Shown here one piece after another: positions 34,849-45,835 of a stretch of DNA of 64,000 nucleotides. The stretch spans positions 2,480,001 through 2,544,000 of the forward strand of contig SPDT01000003.1 in NCBI GenBank assembly GCA_008477525.1, in the 5' to 3' direction. The DNA is from Hypomyces perniciosus. Taxonomy: Eukaryota; Ascomycota; Sordariomycetes; Hypocreales; Hypocreaceae. Below the pieces are notes generated by a model. It worked only from the letters and a program-made list of their open reading frames with translations. It was not told the origin of the DNA and made no database searches. The position numbers and the translations under genes are program-made. How positions within the stretch are numbered: the stretch's first letter is position 1; each line of letters starts with the position of its first letter.

Positions 34849-37058
34849 ATGGTCGTTGCCTCCTTCAAAAAGTGGGCTCGTTTGCCCAGTGTTGACGGCA
34901 CCCGCGCCAACATCTGGATCTTGTTGTTGTTGTTATTATTAACGTCCTATTGGTGCTAAATACACAGGCCTATCTAGGCATCTGGACGGTAGGAGCCAGC
35001 CAAGGTCTTTATCGCATCCATGGATACAATATTGGGTCACCTCCACGTGGTCCTGTCAGTTCAAGACCGGCCTAACTGGCCAGCAAGCTGCCAGAGAATA
35101 GCCGGAGGTGTTGACCTTATAGCCGTTCGCTACGTTTCGCCGGACAAAGGAAAGGATTCGAGGCCTAGGGCCTCAGGATTCAGGCACCAGGATGAAAAAC
35201 CCTCCTTGCAGAGGGGAAAAACCTGAGTGTTGGCTGCTGAGCCCTCTATGAGGTCTAGCAAGTGGTTCAGGGCAGGCCGAGGCTTGCGAGCCAACATCTG
35301 GATCAATGACGATATTCGTCCTTTGGAGCCAGCAAGGCGAACTTGGGGCACTATTACCTTCATATCTTTCTGGTTAGTGAACCAGGTTGCTAGTATGCCT
35401 CTCCCAAGTTACGAACAGGCTTTTCCAAGCCTAGCAGTGCAACATTGAACTAACAGGCGCTCAAAGTTTCAAATTGGCAGCTTGGAGCATCCCTTGTGGC
35501 GACTGGTCTTAGTGTCTGGCAAGCCATTCTTGCCACTATCGTTGGCAAGATCATCATCAGTTTTGTCGCCATCTTCAATGGCTTTGTGGGCGCAGAATGG
35601 CATATCGGCTTCCCTGTGATGTCACGATATGTCTGGGGCCCCTATGGATCATTTATCCACATTGTTCAAAGGATCATTCTCAGTCTGGTGTGGTTTTCTG
35701 TGCAGTCATGGACCGGTGGCCTTTCCGTTGCCGTCATGCTGTCAGCCATCTTCCCCAGCTTCCAGAATCTCCAGAATGTCTTCCCGGAGTCTTCGCACCT
35801 CGAGACCAAGCAATTTGTCGGCTGGATTTTGTTCAATGTAGCCATGGCCACGGTCCTATGGATTCCTCCCCACAAGGTTCAGCGCATGCTTGCCTTCTTC
35901 AACCTTGCGGCATCAATCACCCTCGTCTCTATCATGATTTGGTCTCTGGCCAGGGCTCAAGGTGGCGGCCCTCTGCTTTCCGCTACGTCAAAGCCCATGA
36001 CCTCCTCAGAACTGGGATGGAATATTGTTTCCGGTATCAGCACAGTTATTGGAGGCATTGCCGTGGGCTTGACCAACCAAAACGACTATAGTCGGTTCGC
36101 CCGCAAGCCTGGTGACCAGGTTTTCGGACAATGGTTCTCCATCATGTAAGTTTCAGGCCTAACCATCATGAAACTGGGAGGAAGAATTCTGGGTGTCTAA
36201 TTCTGAGTACAGGTTTTTCGGAACCCTCTTCCCTCTGTTTGGCTGCCTCACTGCATCTGCCACTCAAGGCATCTATGGCCAGGCCCTCTGGAACCCTCGT
36301 ATGTTGCAACCCAGTTCGCCCCCTCGTTATTTACTAACAAGCCATGATTAGCTGTTATTTGCCAGATGTGGCTTGACGATGGCTATACTTCCGGTTCCCG
36401 AGCTGCTGCTTTCTTTGCTGGCCTCGGTATCCTTCTCTGCCAGGTCGGTATCAATGTCACGGATAACGCGTTCAGCGCGGGCATGGACCTTGCCGGTCTT
36501 CTCAGCACTTACTTCAACATCCGTCGCGGCGCTTATATCGGCTTGATTCTCAGCATTTGCCTCTGCCCATGGGAGCTCCTCTCCTCCGCCGCTGTCTTCA
36601 TCTCGGTCCTGTCGGCTTATAGTGTCTTCCTCGGACCCGTTGTCGGTATCCAAGTGTGCGAGTACTGGGTCCTTCGTAACCGCCGTATCAAGCTCAGCGA
36701 CCTGTACAACCCCAAGCCAGACAGCATCTATTACTATTTCCACGGATTCAACATCAGGAGTTTCATCTCCTGGGCGCTCGGATTTGCGACTCAACTTCCA
36801 GGTTTTGCCCAAGCCGTCACTCCAGACAAAGTCCAAGTCTCACAGGCGTGGACCAACCTGTATTATCTCGCATTTCCTCTTGGTTTCACAATTTCCTTCA
36901 CAGTGCACTACATCATCAACAAATTCTTCCCACCGGAGGGACTTGGCGTCATTGATGATGTTGACTATTATGGAACCTTTACCCCAGAAGAGACTGCAAA
37001 ACTGGGCATTGAACCTTATGATTCTGTAGGAATAGAGGCTAAGTCCGACAGTGCATGA
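34849..37058 (+). CDS. NCS1 nucleobase/allantoin/hydantoin permease, first exon interrupted
   Basis: The ancestral start appears to be the ATG at 34849, reading MVVASFKKWARLP and on to RANIWI, where a 384-bp insertion begins and adds a stop about 36 codons in. After it the frame resumes with ANIWINDDIRPLEPARRTWG, the conserved NCS1 entry. Exon ends and starts after the insertion are 35392/35467, 36145/36213 and 36298/36352, with GT-AG introns of 74, 67 and 53 bp; each join restores an expected codon (Ile, Met, Pro). The rest holds the usual dozen membrane spans and ends at 37058. Minus the insertion it would be 543 residues. As it stands, an ATG at 35248 inside the insertion is in frame and would give 538 residues with a new N-terminus. 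It may therefore be functional with a replaced start, or a young pseudogene. Family: proton-coupled uptake of purines, allantoin, uracil or hydantoins. Confidence 0.85.
34906..34920 (+). repeat. left copy of 15-bp target-site duplication
   Basis: GCCAACATCTGGATC at 34906-34920 is repeated exactly at 35290-35304. Both copies are in the permease reading frame (encoding Ala-Asn-Ile-Trp-Ile), which is what a target-site duplication in a coding exon predicts. Confidence 0.85.
34921..35289 (-). mobile_element. SINE-like non-autonomous retroposon in permease exon 1
   Basis: 369 bp lie between two perfect 15-bp direct repeats. At the left edge is a run of four TTG followed by three TTA; read on the minus strand this is a simple TAA/CAA-repeat tail, as left by LINE-driven target-primed reverse transcription. 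The body has no coding capacity. A weak B-box-like string (CCTCGAATCC, minus strand, around 35157-35166) might point to a tRNA-derived head but is not convincing alone. The insertion adds a multiple of three bases (384 with the duplication) but carries in-frame stops. It also supplies an in-frame ATG at 35248. Confidence 0.7.
35290..35304 (+). repeat. right copy of 15-bp target-site duplication
   Basis: Exact copy of 34906-34920; see that entry. Confidence 0.85.
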
Positions 37059-38109
37059 CCGACTTTGATGTCGAGTTTGGACTTGGAAGCAAAGGGCTTT
37101 CAAGTACGGAATAATAATGTCTTGATGTTTCTTTAAAATAGCTAAATATATATTCAATCTAATAACAGACAGCACAGCCGTCTGGTAACCCTAGACAATT
37201 CTGGCCTTTATAATTGACTGATTGGCTCAATGATTACAATGAGTGAATGCTTACGAAGGAGGCACGGGGAATGGCCAATTTGGCGGCCCCAAGTAGGGTG
37301 GGATGGTCATTTGTGAGACCCCCCAAGTGTGTACGAAGTATGATCTGTTATACTACGCTTGCAGTTCGGTGGGGGTGCAAAATGGGGCCACCATTTTCCA
37401 TCGGTTCAGGAGTGCGAGCATATTTGGCGTCGCGAAATGGGATTGACCTTCATTATTACTACCAGAATCAGTTACGAGCACTACTATAACTCACTCAAGC
37501 TCTCCATAAAGAGGAAGAAATGGATTCACTGGTACTAATTTGACTAAGTTGAATCATTCGACTGTACGGAGCATGGACAGACTCGTATGCCTCGGCTCCG
37601 CAGTTTTTCAGGCTTCAAGGGGTCTCCGTATCCACATATCACACATACGTGCCGTTACATTTGTTGTATAACGCGTTGTGCAGACCATGGTCATCACCAT
37701 ACTCCGAGGGGGACTCGGAATCTTTATTCAATACCCTGCATCACGTCCATCCATCCAACAATGTTGGCGTTATCCACCAGCAATGGGTTGATTGGCTGCA
37801 CATCTGCACATTTTTATGTACGAAGGTATACGCCTTGTCAAATAATAATACACAGATGCTGTATTACTACGAGTATGGCGAGTGAACGAATCAGAACACG
37901 CCTAACTCTGCAGTCAATGCCCAAGACACGTGGTGGATGCCCAATTCTCGGCCTGGTCATGTCTTGGTCCTGACATGAATTCTAGAGTCATAAAGTCCTT
38001 ATCCCTACCTGCCTGTATTCCCGAATGCTCCACGTTGGGCTAATCATTCCTCTCTCGACTGAGCGCTACACGTTCCACGATTGCGTACGGGCCTTGTAAC
38101 TTACCCATC
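37059..38109. other. intergenic region
   Basis: 1.05 kb between the permease and the second STAND gene. One TACGAAGTA motif at 37332-37340. No gene supported. Confidence 0.5.
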
Positions 38110-41100
38110 ATGGAGGTTACCGGCGGCGTTTCCACTCTCCTCGACCTTTCTACGAGGGTCATCTTCCTGTGCGCCCAGTATTCCACAGGCGTAAAAAATG
38201 CCAAAGCCGAGATCAAAAAGCTTCACGACGAGGCTATCCAGCTCAAGGGGGTTCTGGAAGAGATCCAGAAGCTGTGTGACAGCCCTGATGGCGCGAAGCT
38301 CAGAAGCACCAGTCAGCTAGTCGACGCCATCCAGAATGGTAAATTGCAGCTGCAGAAGCTGGAGGAAGACCTTTCCCCTGAAAGAAATCATCAGTCAATC
38401 TGCTGCATCAGCCTGCGCACTCTGAAATGGCCCTTTCAGACCAAGGAGGTGGAGAAGATTATCCATGATATGAATCGGTACAGAGAGGTCATTTCTACAG
38501 CTCTTCAAGTGGACCAGACGTAAGTGAGCCATCTGTGAATCCCAAAAACCAATTCCTGACCCCTCATAAGGAACATCATCCTAGGTCTCTCTCAAAAGGC
38601 AGAGAAGGCAGAGCTGGCAGAGCTCAAACAACTCGTTGTTGAGGGAGCTGCATTTGACTCTGACTATGAGGGGCGCAGCCCGAAATGCCTCCCAAACACT
38701 CGGGTTGAGTTTCTCAAGGATGTAGCTCATTGGGCCGAAGACCCCAAGTCACACATCATTTTTTGGTTGAATGGAATGGCTGGAACCGGAAAGTCCACTA
38801 TCTCTCGAACAGTCTCCCAGTCCTTTGCGGAAAGCAAACACCTTGGAGCTAGTTACTTTTTCAAGAGGGGCGAAACTGACCGAGCCGGGCTATCCAAGTT
38901 TGTTACAACAATTGCTGCCGATCTGGTTGTCAAACAGCCAGCAATTGCACCCTTTGTGAAGGAAGCCATCGATGAAGACTCTATTCTGAGGAAGTCAGTA
39001 CCAGAGCAATTCGAAAAAATGATTCTTGAACCTCTATCGAAACTTTCGCCAAATTCCGGACACGAAGGCTGTGTTAAATCCCCCATCATCATCGTTGTTG
39101 ATGCCTTGGATGAATGCCAGGAGGATGACGATATGAGGCTCGTCATTGATCTCTTTTCACGCGCTCAGAATTTGCAGCATCCGAGGCTGAAAATCTTCAT
39201 TACGAGTCGACCCGAACTTCAGATTCGTCTTGGTTTCACGGCAATTAATGGACACTATCAGGATTTCATTCTTCACAGAATAGATGATTCCGTTATTAAG
39301 CACGACATTTACCTCTTTTTTCAGCACGAGCTCTTCAAGATCCGATGCGACTATAACAATTCAGTGCCAGTGGCCCGACGGCTGCCAGACTCCTGGCCTA
39401 GCGATGACAACATTAGAATTCTAGTGGAAATGGCTGCGCCGCTGTTTATTTTCGCGTCAACCATATGTCGTTTCATCAATGAACGCAGACATGGCAATCC
39501 AGAAATGCTCCTCAACAAGGTTCTCAAGTACAAAACACAAAGTCAGGAATCGAAACTTGATGCAACATATCTGCCAGTTCTAAATCAACTGCTCATTGGT
39601 CTGTCCGTACGGGAGAAGAATAATGTGGTTCAACAATTTCAGTACATTGTTGGATCCATCGTCATTCTTTTTAGCCCCCTTTCAACCACTGCGTTATCGA
39701 CGATTCTCGACGTTCACCTAGAAGCTGTTTATGCTCGGCTTGACTTATTGCATTCAGTCCTCGATATCCCACAGTCAGCAGAGGTACCAGTGAGGCTTCT
39801 ACATCTGTCCTTCCGTGACTTTTTGTTGGATCCAGAGAAGCGTGATAAGAACCCGTTCTGGGTGGATGAGAAAGAGGCGCACGCGAAGATGGCAGACAAT
39901 TGCCTGTGTTTGTTGAACACTCTGAAACCAGATCTCTGCGATATTCAAGCCCCAGGTACGCCACAGCAAGAAATCGACTGTGCTCTACCACCAGAGCTTC
40001 AATACGCTTGTTTGTACTGGGTCAACCATGTACAGCAGGCAGGAACTCAGCTCACAGATGGAGACCAAGTCCACGGGATTTTATTGCGCCATTTTCTTCA
40101 TTGGATGGAAGCATTGAGTCTAATGGGGAGAGCGTTTGAAAGCATAGGCCTGGTTCAAGTTTTGCGGTCCCTTGCGAAGGTGGGTAATTCACACATGTCA
40201 TATTCTATCGACTGACATTCACTGACAATCTTCAACACAGCCTCAATCTAGCCGAGAGTTATCTGAGTTTCTCGATGATGCTGAGCGCTTTATACTTGCA
40301 AACATCTCTACTATTGAGTCTTGGCCGCTTCAGATCTACTCTTTGCTAGTGTTTGCACCAAAAGAGAGTAAAGTGCGGATCACCTTCAATAACAGTATCC
40401 CCTCTTGGCTATCCCTTGCGCCAGAAATCGACTCAAAGTGGAGCCCATGCCTTCAGATTCTAGAGGGTCATCAAAGCGATGTAGTATCTATTGCCTTCTC
40501 TCATGACTCGGAATTATTGGTCTCGGGCTCATGGGACCATACTGCAAGGCTCTGGAACAGTAATACGGGCGAATGTCTACAGGAGCTGAAGCATAGTAGT
40601 CAGATCTACTCAGTCTCTTTTTCATACAACTCGACGCTTATAGCATCTGCCTCAGCAGATAAGTCAATCCGTATTTGGCGCACCAAAACAGGCGATTGTG
40701 TGCATATACTTGAAGGACATTCTATGGAAGTTAATTCAGTGGCCTTTTCACATAACTCATTACATATAGCGTCGGGAAGCGATGATGAAACAGTCCGTGT
40801 ATGGGATGCCAGCACCGGAAAATGTGTGTATACGTTTCTGGGTCATGACGACTGTATCTATTCTGTGGCCTTCTCGCACAATTCAGCGCTTGTGGCATCA
40901 GCGTCGAGTGACGACAGCGTCCGGATCTGGCAAGTCGATACGGCAACCTGCCTGCATACTTTTAGCACATGGCAACACTGCTCTTTCCGTTGCCTTTTCA
41001 CACGACTCTGCACTTTTGGCCTCTGGTTCATCAAGCGGACAAATACGAATTTGGAAAGTCGACACAGGCCATTGCGTGCATCAGTTCGACACCAAAACTA

Positions 41101-42497
41101 GCATGTATGTCTCTGTGGCCTTCTCGCCCAATTCGGCTCTTATCGCTTCTCCTTGGAGTGGCGAATGTATAAGAATCTGGTCAACGGATACAGGAGACTG
41201 CCTTCAAGAATTCAACGGCCACAGATTGTATGTTAAGTCAGTGGCTTTTTCGCACGACTCTAAACGTATCGCATCAGGCTCATTGGACAAGACGATCCGT
41301 ATTTGGAATGTCGATATTGAGGATGATAGTGCAGCCATTTTAAAATCCCCTCAAGTCTCACACAGATTGGGTCATAACATACAGGAATCCAAATGCCATA
41401 AAGGCGCCGTTCATTGTGTTGTCCTCTCGCCTAATGCGGTACTCATAGCGTCACAGGCTTACTCGGACGAGACGATCCGCATCTGGCGCGCCGATACTGG
41501 CGAGTGCATTCAAGAACTCAATCACGATGGAAACCTTAACTCGTCTCTGCCTCCTGTTTTTGCGCATGACTCGTCACTTCTCGCGTCCGGGACACACAAT
41601 GGTACAAATTACATCTGGCGACCCGATACAGGCGATCGTGTTCATCAATTCAAAAATTGTTTCGATTCAATTCTGGCTGCTGCTTTTTCTTGCGACTCGA
41701 TTTTTTTGGCCTCAGCTTCAGTGGACTTGAGTTTTAATAAAGGAGCTGTTGAAGTTTGGCGCGTCGAGACAGGTGACCGTATTCTCAAACTTACAGATCT
41801 TAGCAACGGGGTCGTCGTCTCCGTTTCCTTCTCGCCAAACTCAGCTCTCATAGCAACAGGCTCACGTGATGGCACAGTGCGGATTTATGATGTCAAAACT
41901 GGCAAGTGCATCCATAAACTGAAGGGTCATTCTGAACTTATTCGGTCAATTGCATTTTCTAATGACTCTGCACTCGTTGCATCTACCTCGAGTACAAATA
42001 TATTCATCTGGGGTGTTGACACAGGCAACTACGTGCGGACATTGGAGCACCCGGGCCATGATATAGAAATGTGGGTCACATCAGTGGCATTTTCAAACGA
42101 CTCATCGCTCATCGCATCGGCTACAACCAATAAGACTGTGGGGATCTGGAACACGAAGACGGGAGAGTTAGTCCAGGAGCTTAATCTCGGGGTTGAACCC
42201 CGCCGCCTAGAATTTGAAGGTGATCAGCTTCGATTAAATACGGATGCGGGCTCTATCGACATAGATGCCAATTGGCATCTGAATGCTTCTTCCGCCCGGA
42301 ACTGCCGTCGTTTTGGCTACGGCTTTGTTCAAGATGGACGCTGGATTATGTGGTGTGACGCCAACTTACTCAGGCTACCAATGGAATATGAACTTCAATG
42401 CTCAGCTGTGGCAGGATCTACAGTTGTAATTGGTTGTAACTCAGGTAGGGTCATTGTCATTGGCTTCTCAACCGATAATTTGCCAAAGATGATCTAG
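38110..42497 (+). CDS. STAND receptor: HeLo-like N-terminus, NACHT, about 13 WD40 repeats; one frameshift
   Basis: Exons 38110-38519, 38571-40179 and 40241-42497 join cleanly (introns 51 and 61 bp, GTAAGT and GTGGGT donors). The N-terminus (MEVTGGVSTLLDLSTRVIF, then amphipathic helices) fits the fungal HeLo-like/STAND N-terminal domain. The pre-NACHT block AAFDSDYEGRSPKCLPNTR, Walker A GMAGTGKST (205-213) and Walker B IIIVVDALDECQED (309-322) follow. WD40 repeats of the form VAFSHNSALVASxSxDxxVRIW begin near residue 743. At the TTTT run 40960-40963 the frame shifts by one base: the upstream frame ends at 41101 (959 residues, about four full repeats), while the downstream frame continues the repeats to 42497. 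Without the extra base the product would be about 1424 residues. It is either a broken allele or a sequencing/assembly slip. Likely role: ligand-triggered cell death or heterokaryon incompatibility. Confidence 0.85.
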
Positions 42498-42569
42498 TAT
42501 TGGATCAAGGAACGTGTATCTAGAGGATAGTTGTTTGATAACGCCTACTTTGTTGTTAGTTATCTCTAA

Positions 42570-44114
42570 ACATAAAATAAGCAGGAACTCATCCTATAAT
42601 ATCCTTGGCATCCATATCTGGCTTCCCAGCGACGCTGGTAGGCCAATAGAGGATCAATTATATTGCGCCTAGTCTTAAAAGTGGAAAGATAAAGTTGTAT
42701 ATCTTCGTCTTCCTCACCCATCCGGGCCAAGGGTTGACCATATATTCGAGCTGGCGTTGGGTAGATTTCCGTGCCACACCATTCCATCTTTGAAGAATGA
42801 CTGAGTAAAGGTCCAGGTCTACCCTCCAACTACTTCTCCAAGTAAGTTTCGAACGTCTGCTGTTATAGCAAAGGATACAAGCGTGTCCTTCACCTGTGTT
42901 CCATAATTCCATTATATATAGTTCAGGCATCTAGTTCGCTGCTATTGTTGCCCTGCCGATCAAATCCTGGACTAAAATTGTGATGCTGTCTGAGTGCAGT
43001 ATTTGAGACGTCAACGCTACGACTCACAGCCTACTCCAGCGAGGATCGTGTAGAAGTTTGCCATTTAGGAGGTCAATTTCCGTGAAGTCAACGAAGAAAT
43101 GGACAGCATCAAGAAAAAGTGAGGCCGTTAAAAGACAAAGTCCCCGACTCTATCTTACTTTTGCAATTCCCAATTCTCTATTAGTCAGGCGCTTCCCGCG
43201 GTCAGGATATAGGTGAATGTTGTGGTCTTCGAAAAGATCAAGTTCCCTCAGATCTGACAACTAGTGTGCGACCAGGCTCTTGTAGTCTAAATTGTGAGAT
43301 GAACGTTAGCTTCATCAAAAATTGAAATATCTAGGAAGAGGTTTGGACATGCCATGTTCAGTTTCCGACTGCCAGCCAACATTAACATGGTGCCAGACCT
43401 CATGGCGGATCCAGTGGAAGTTTGTGAAACTTTGATACACGAGTGTCGATATCGCCATTGGAGCTATGACACGATAAAATTGACGTCGAATGAGTAGTCC
43501 GGTGACAATCTCAGCCTCTGGAAACCGTCGTACCCTTCTGTATAGCCCGCCCAGTTTATTGAGATGGCCATGTTACCTAGTACTCAGACTCCAAGCTCAA
43601 TAGTCAATCCTGGTTGCCCTTGGCTAGTTCCTGATCGCTTCCATGTTGTGATCGTGCATAAGAAGCTGTATAGTGTTTGAGTAAAGGTAATAGCGTTACT
43701 GTATATGGCTCTGATCATTAGCTACTGTAACTTTGGAAATGAATCCCGACCAATAAGAGCTCCATGATACGACCGAAACATTGCGTACCGGTTTACTGTA
43801 CTTTCTGAATCTTCCATCGACTGGCAGTTATCGCAATCGTATTCCTGAAGTTTCATAAAAAGGGAAATATGTTGGATGTGGTTGATTCTTCTCCTGCTTT
43901 CACCATGAACCACGCCTTTCAGCTTCCTCAGGCGCCCCTGGTCGAGAATGAGATGGTGGAAATTATGTTCCTCAAAAAGAAAACCAATGCTAGTCTCTGC
44001 TCACTCTAGCATGGCCTGTACGGGCAAGCGACTCTGTTTGGGATCGAAATCCCCCGCAACAATGTCAAAGATCATAAGCATCAGCTCCGCCGGTAGATCG
44101 TTGCAATCTGCCAT
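42570..44114 (-). pseudogene. F-box-like DUF6546 protein pseudogene
   Basis: An ATG at 44114 opens MADCNDLPAELMLMIFDIVAG, an F-box-like start. The frame has a TGA at 44003-44001 and then continues in the same frame with FEEHNFHHLILDQGRLRKL and RRINHIQHISLFMKLQEYDC, typical of fungal DUF6546 proteins. The middle is scrambled by stops and shifts. The C-terminal part is again readable at 42930-42660 (ELWNTGEGHACILCYN, LTWRSSWRVDLD) and, one frame over, around 42730-42590 (LYLSTFKTRRNIIDPLLAYQ). The total span of about 1.5 kb equals a full-length family gene. It is clearly non-functional. Confidence 0.7.
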
Positions 44115-44926
44115 TATAAGCTAATGCATGAGTTCAATATTGATGTCGTACGACCTATTGCAAAATGAAAGTGGGGATACTTGGAATTCTCGGAATCAAA
44201 GATAAACCATGAGAAAAAAAGACAGTCAGCGCATAGGCTTTACGTGTATGCAAGGCTCCCTTCACAGATGTCTTGGTCTCGGTAATTTGCATCAACGATT
44301 GCAATGACTGATGAGAGGGAGAAACAAAGATTCTCTCCTGGGGTTTTTGTCTTGTACATTGAAGTTGAACTTTACCTCATTGGAGTCAACTTTAAGTTTG
44401 AGCCAGCCAGGGAAGGTTAGGCAACACAGTCAAGACCACGCCACCGCAGCCAACAGACCATCATATACATTCCATTTCCTAGTCACTGTATTTGAGGGCT
44501 AGGTATACCGTTTGGTGCATCCGAGTTCTATCTGTGCGAGGCCCTCCGCGGAAGGGGAATAATAAAAACTCGAAAAACTGGATGCAGCCGCAACATTAGA
44601 GCCAAGTTCCCTATAAGGTGGTACGTGGGCTGAACAATAATGCGAAGAGGGGGAGGTTGATAAGTCTCTCGGTTGAATGAGTGAAGGTTTGGGGGGAGTG
44701 CGTCCCTCTCCTTCGAGACAAAGAGGTTCATCGGAATGAAAAGAGATGATATACCCTAAGAGTTGGGGATGGCTCTTAATGGACTGTCACAAACTGCGAT
44801 TACTTTTCCTATGACCTAATTCTATATCGAGGCACTTGATAACTCAGAATGAGAGATTGCGTGGCATCATAACCTCCAAATCCAAACCTCCAAATCCAAA
44901 CATCTCACGTCAGCCTGTCAGCATAT
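44115..44926. other. intergenic region
   Basis: About 800 bp upstream of the pseudogene and downstream of the convergent P5C reductase end. No gene supported. Confidence 0.5.
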
Positions 44927-45835
44927 TTACAGCTTCCCGAGAGTGTTCCCCAACTCAGCTCCTCGGGCCGTGGCAGCCTTGACAGCCTTATCCACTGTGT
45001 CTTTGAAGCCCAATGCGTCAAATGTCTGGAGTGCGGCATGCGTGGTTCCATTGGGGCTGGTCACGTTCTGGCGCAGCTGACCAGGCTCATCAGACGACTC
45101 GGCAAGCATCTTGCCAGCTCCCAAGCATGTCTGCTTAGCCAAACGAGTGGCCTGCTCTTTCGGCAAGCCCAAGGCGGTGGCACTGGCAATGAGATGCTCC
45201 ACCATGGCGAAGAAGTAAGCAGGGCCAGATCCTGCTCGGTGTTAATTAGGCACAAAACACTGAACTCCGTTGACAAACTTACCGGACAGGCCGGTAACGA
45301 CATCGAGCAGCTCTTCTCGATCGACCCACTCAGTAGCTTTGCTGACACTTCCAAGCAGAGCATTGACCAACTCCTTCTCGTCGGCTGTCACATCCTCGCT
45401 GGCAAAAAGCCCCGAGGCGCCTTCACCAACCAGGGCGGGAGTGTTGGGCATGACACGAACAATATGTGCCGTCTTTCCCTCACTCGTTCTAAGCCACGCT
45501 TTCAAACTATCTAGTGTAATGCCGGCGGCAATGCTGACAACGATGGGTAGTGTGGTGCGCTGTGACCAGGAGGCGCCCAGTTCCTCGCACACGGTCTTGG
45601 TAACCTGTGGCTTGACAGCAATGATGACGATATCCGCGTCTTTGCTAGCCTCGACATTAGAAGTCGTTGTCCGCACACCAGTAGCGGCCAGTTTCTCTCG
45701 GTTGACGTCCCATGGCTCCGAAACGAAGATGTTCTGCTTGTTGATGCCCTGGTTGGCCAGGCCTCCAATAATGGCAGCGGCCATGTTGCCGCCGCCAATA
45801 AAGGCTATCTTGCTGTTCTGAAGTGACGCAGCCAT
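44927..45835 (-). CDS. pro3: pyrroline-5-carboxylate reductase
   Basis: Two exons on the minus strand, 45835-45283 and 45231-44927, with a 51-bp intron (GTAAGT/CAG) splitting the Gly codon of LSG-SGPAYFFAMVEHL. The 285-residue product is typical for the family. The N-terminal Rossmann motif is IAFIGGGNMAAAIIGGL (10-26), followed by AVKPQ and RVMPNTPALVGEGASG. The C-terminal dimerisation domain has the P5CR signature around SPNGTTHAALQTFD. It reduces pyrroline-5-carboxylate to proline with NAD(P)H, the last step of proline synthesis. I prefer the Met at 45835 (context GCCATGGC on the plus strand); an in-frame upstream Met would add 31 residues unlike the family. Confidence 0.94.

Noticed and set aside
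34921..35304. The insert as an ordinary spliceosomal intron
   Set aside because: Neither edge has GT/AG at a position that restores the protein, and exact 15-bp flanking repeats with a simple-repeat tail fit retroposition better. Transcript data could still overturn this.
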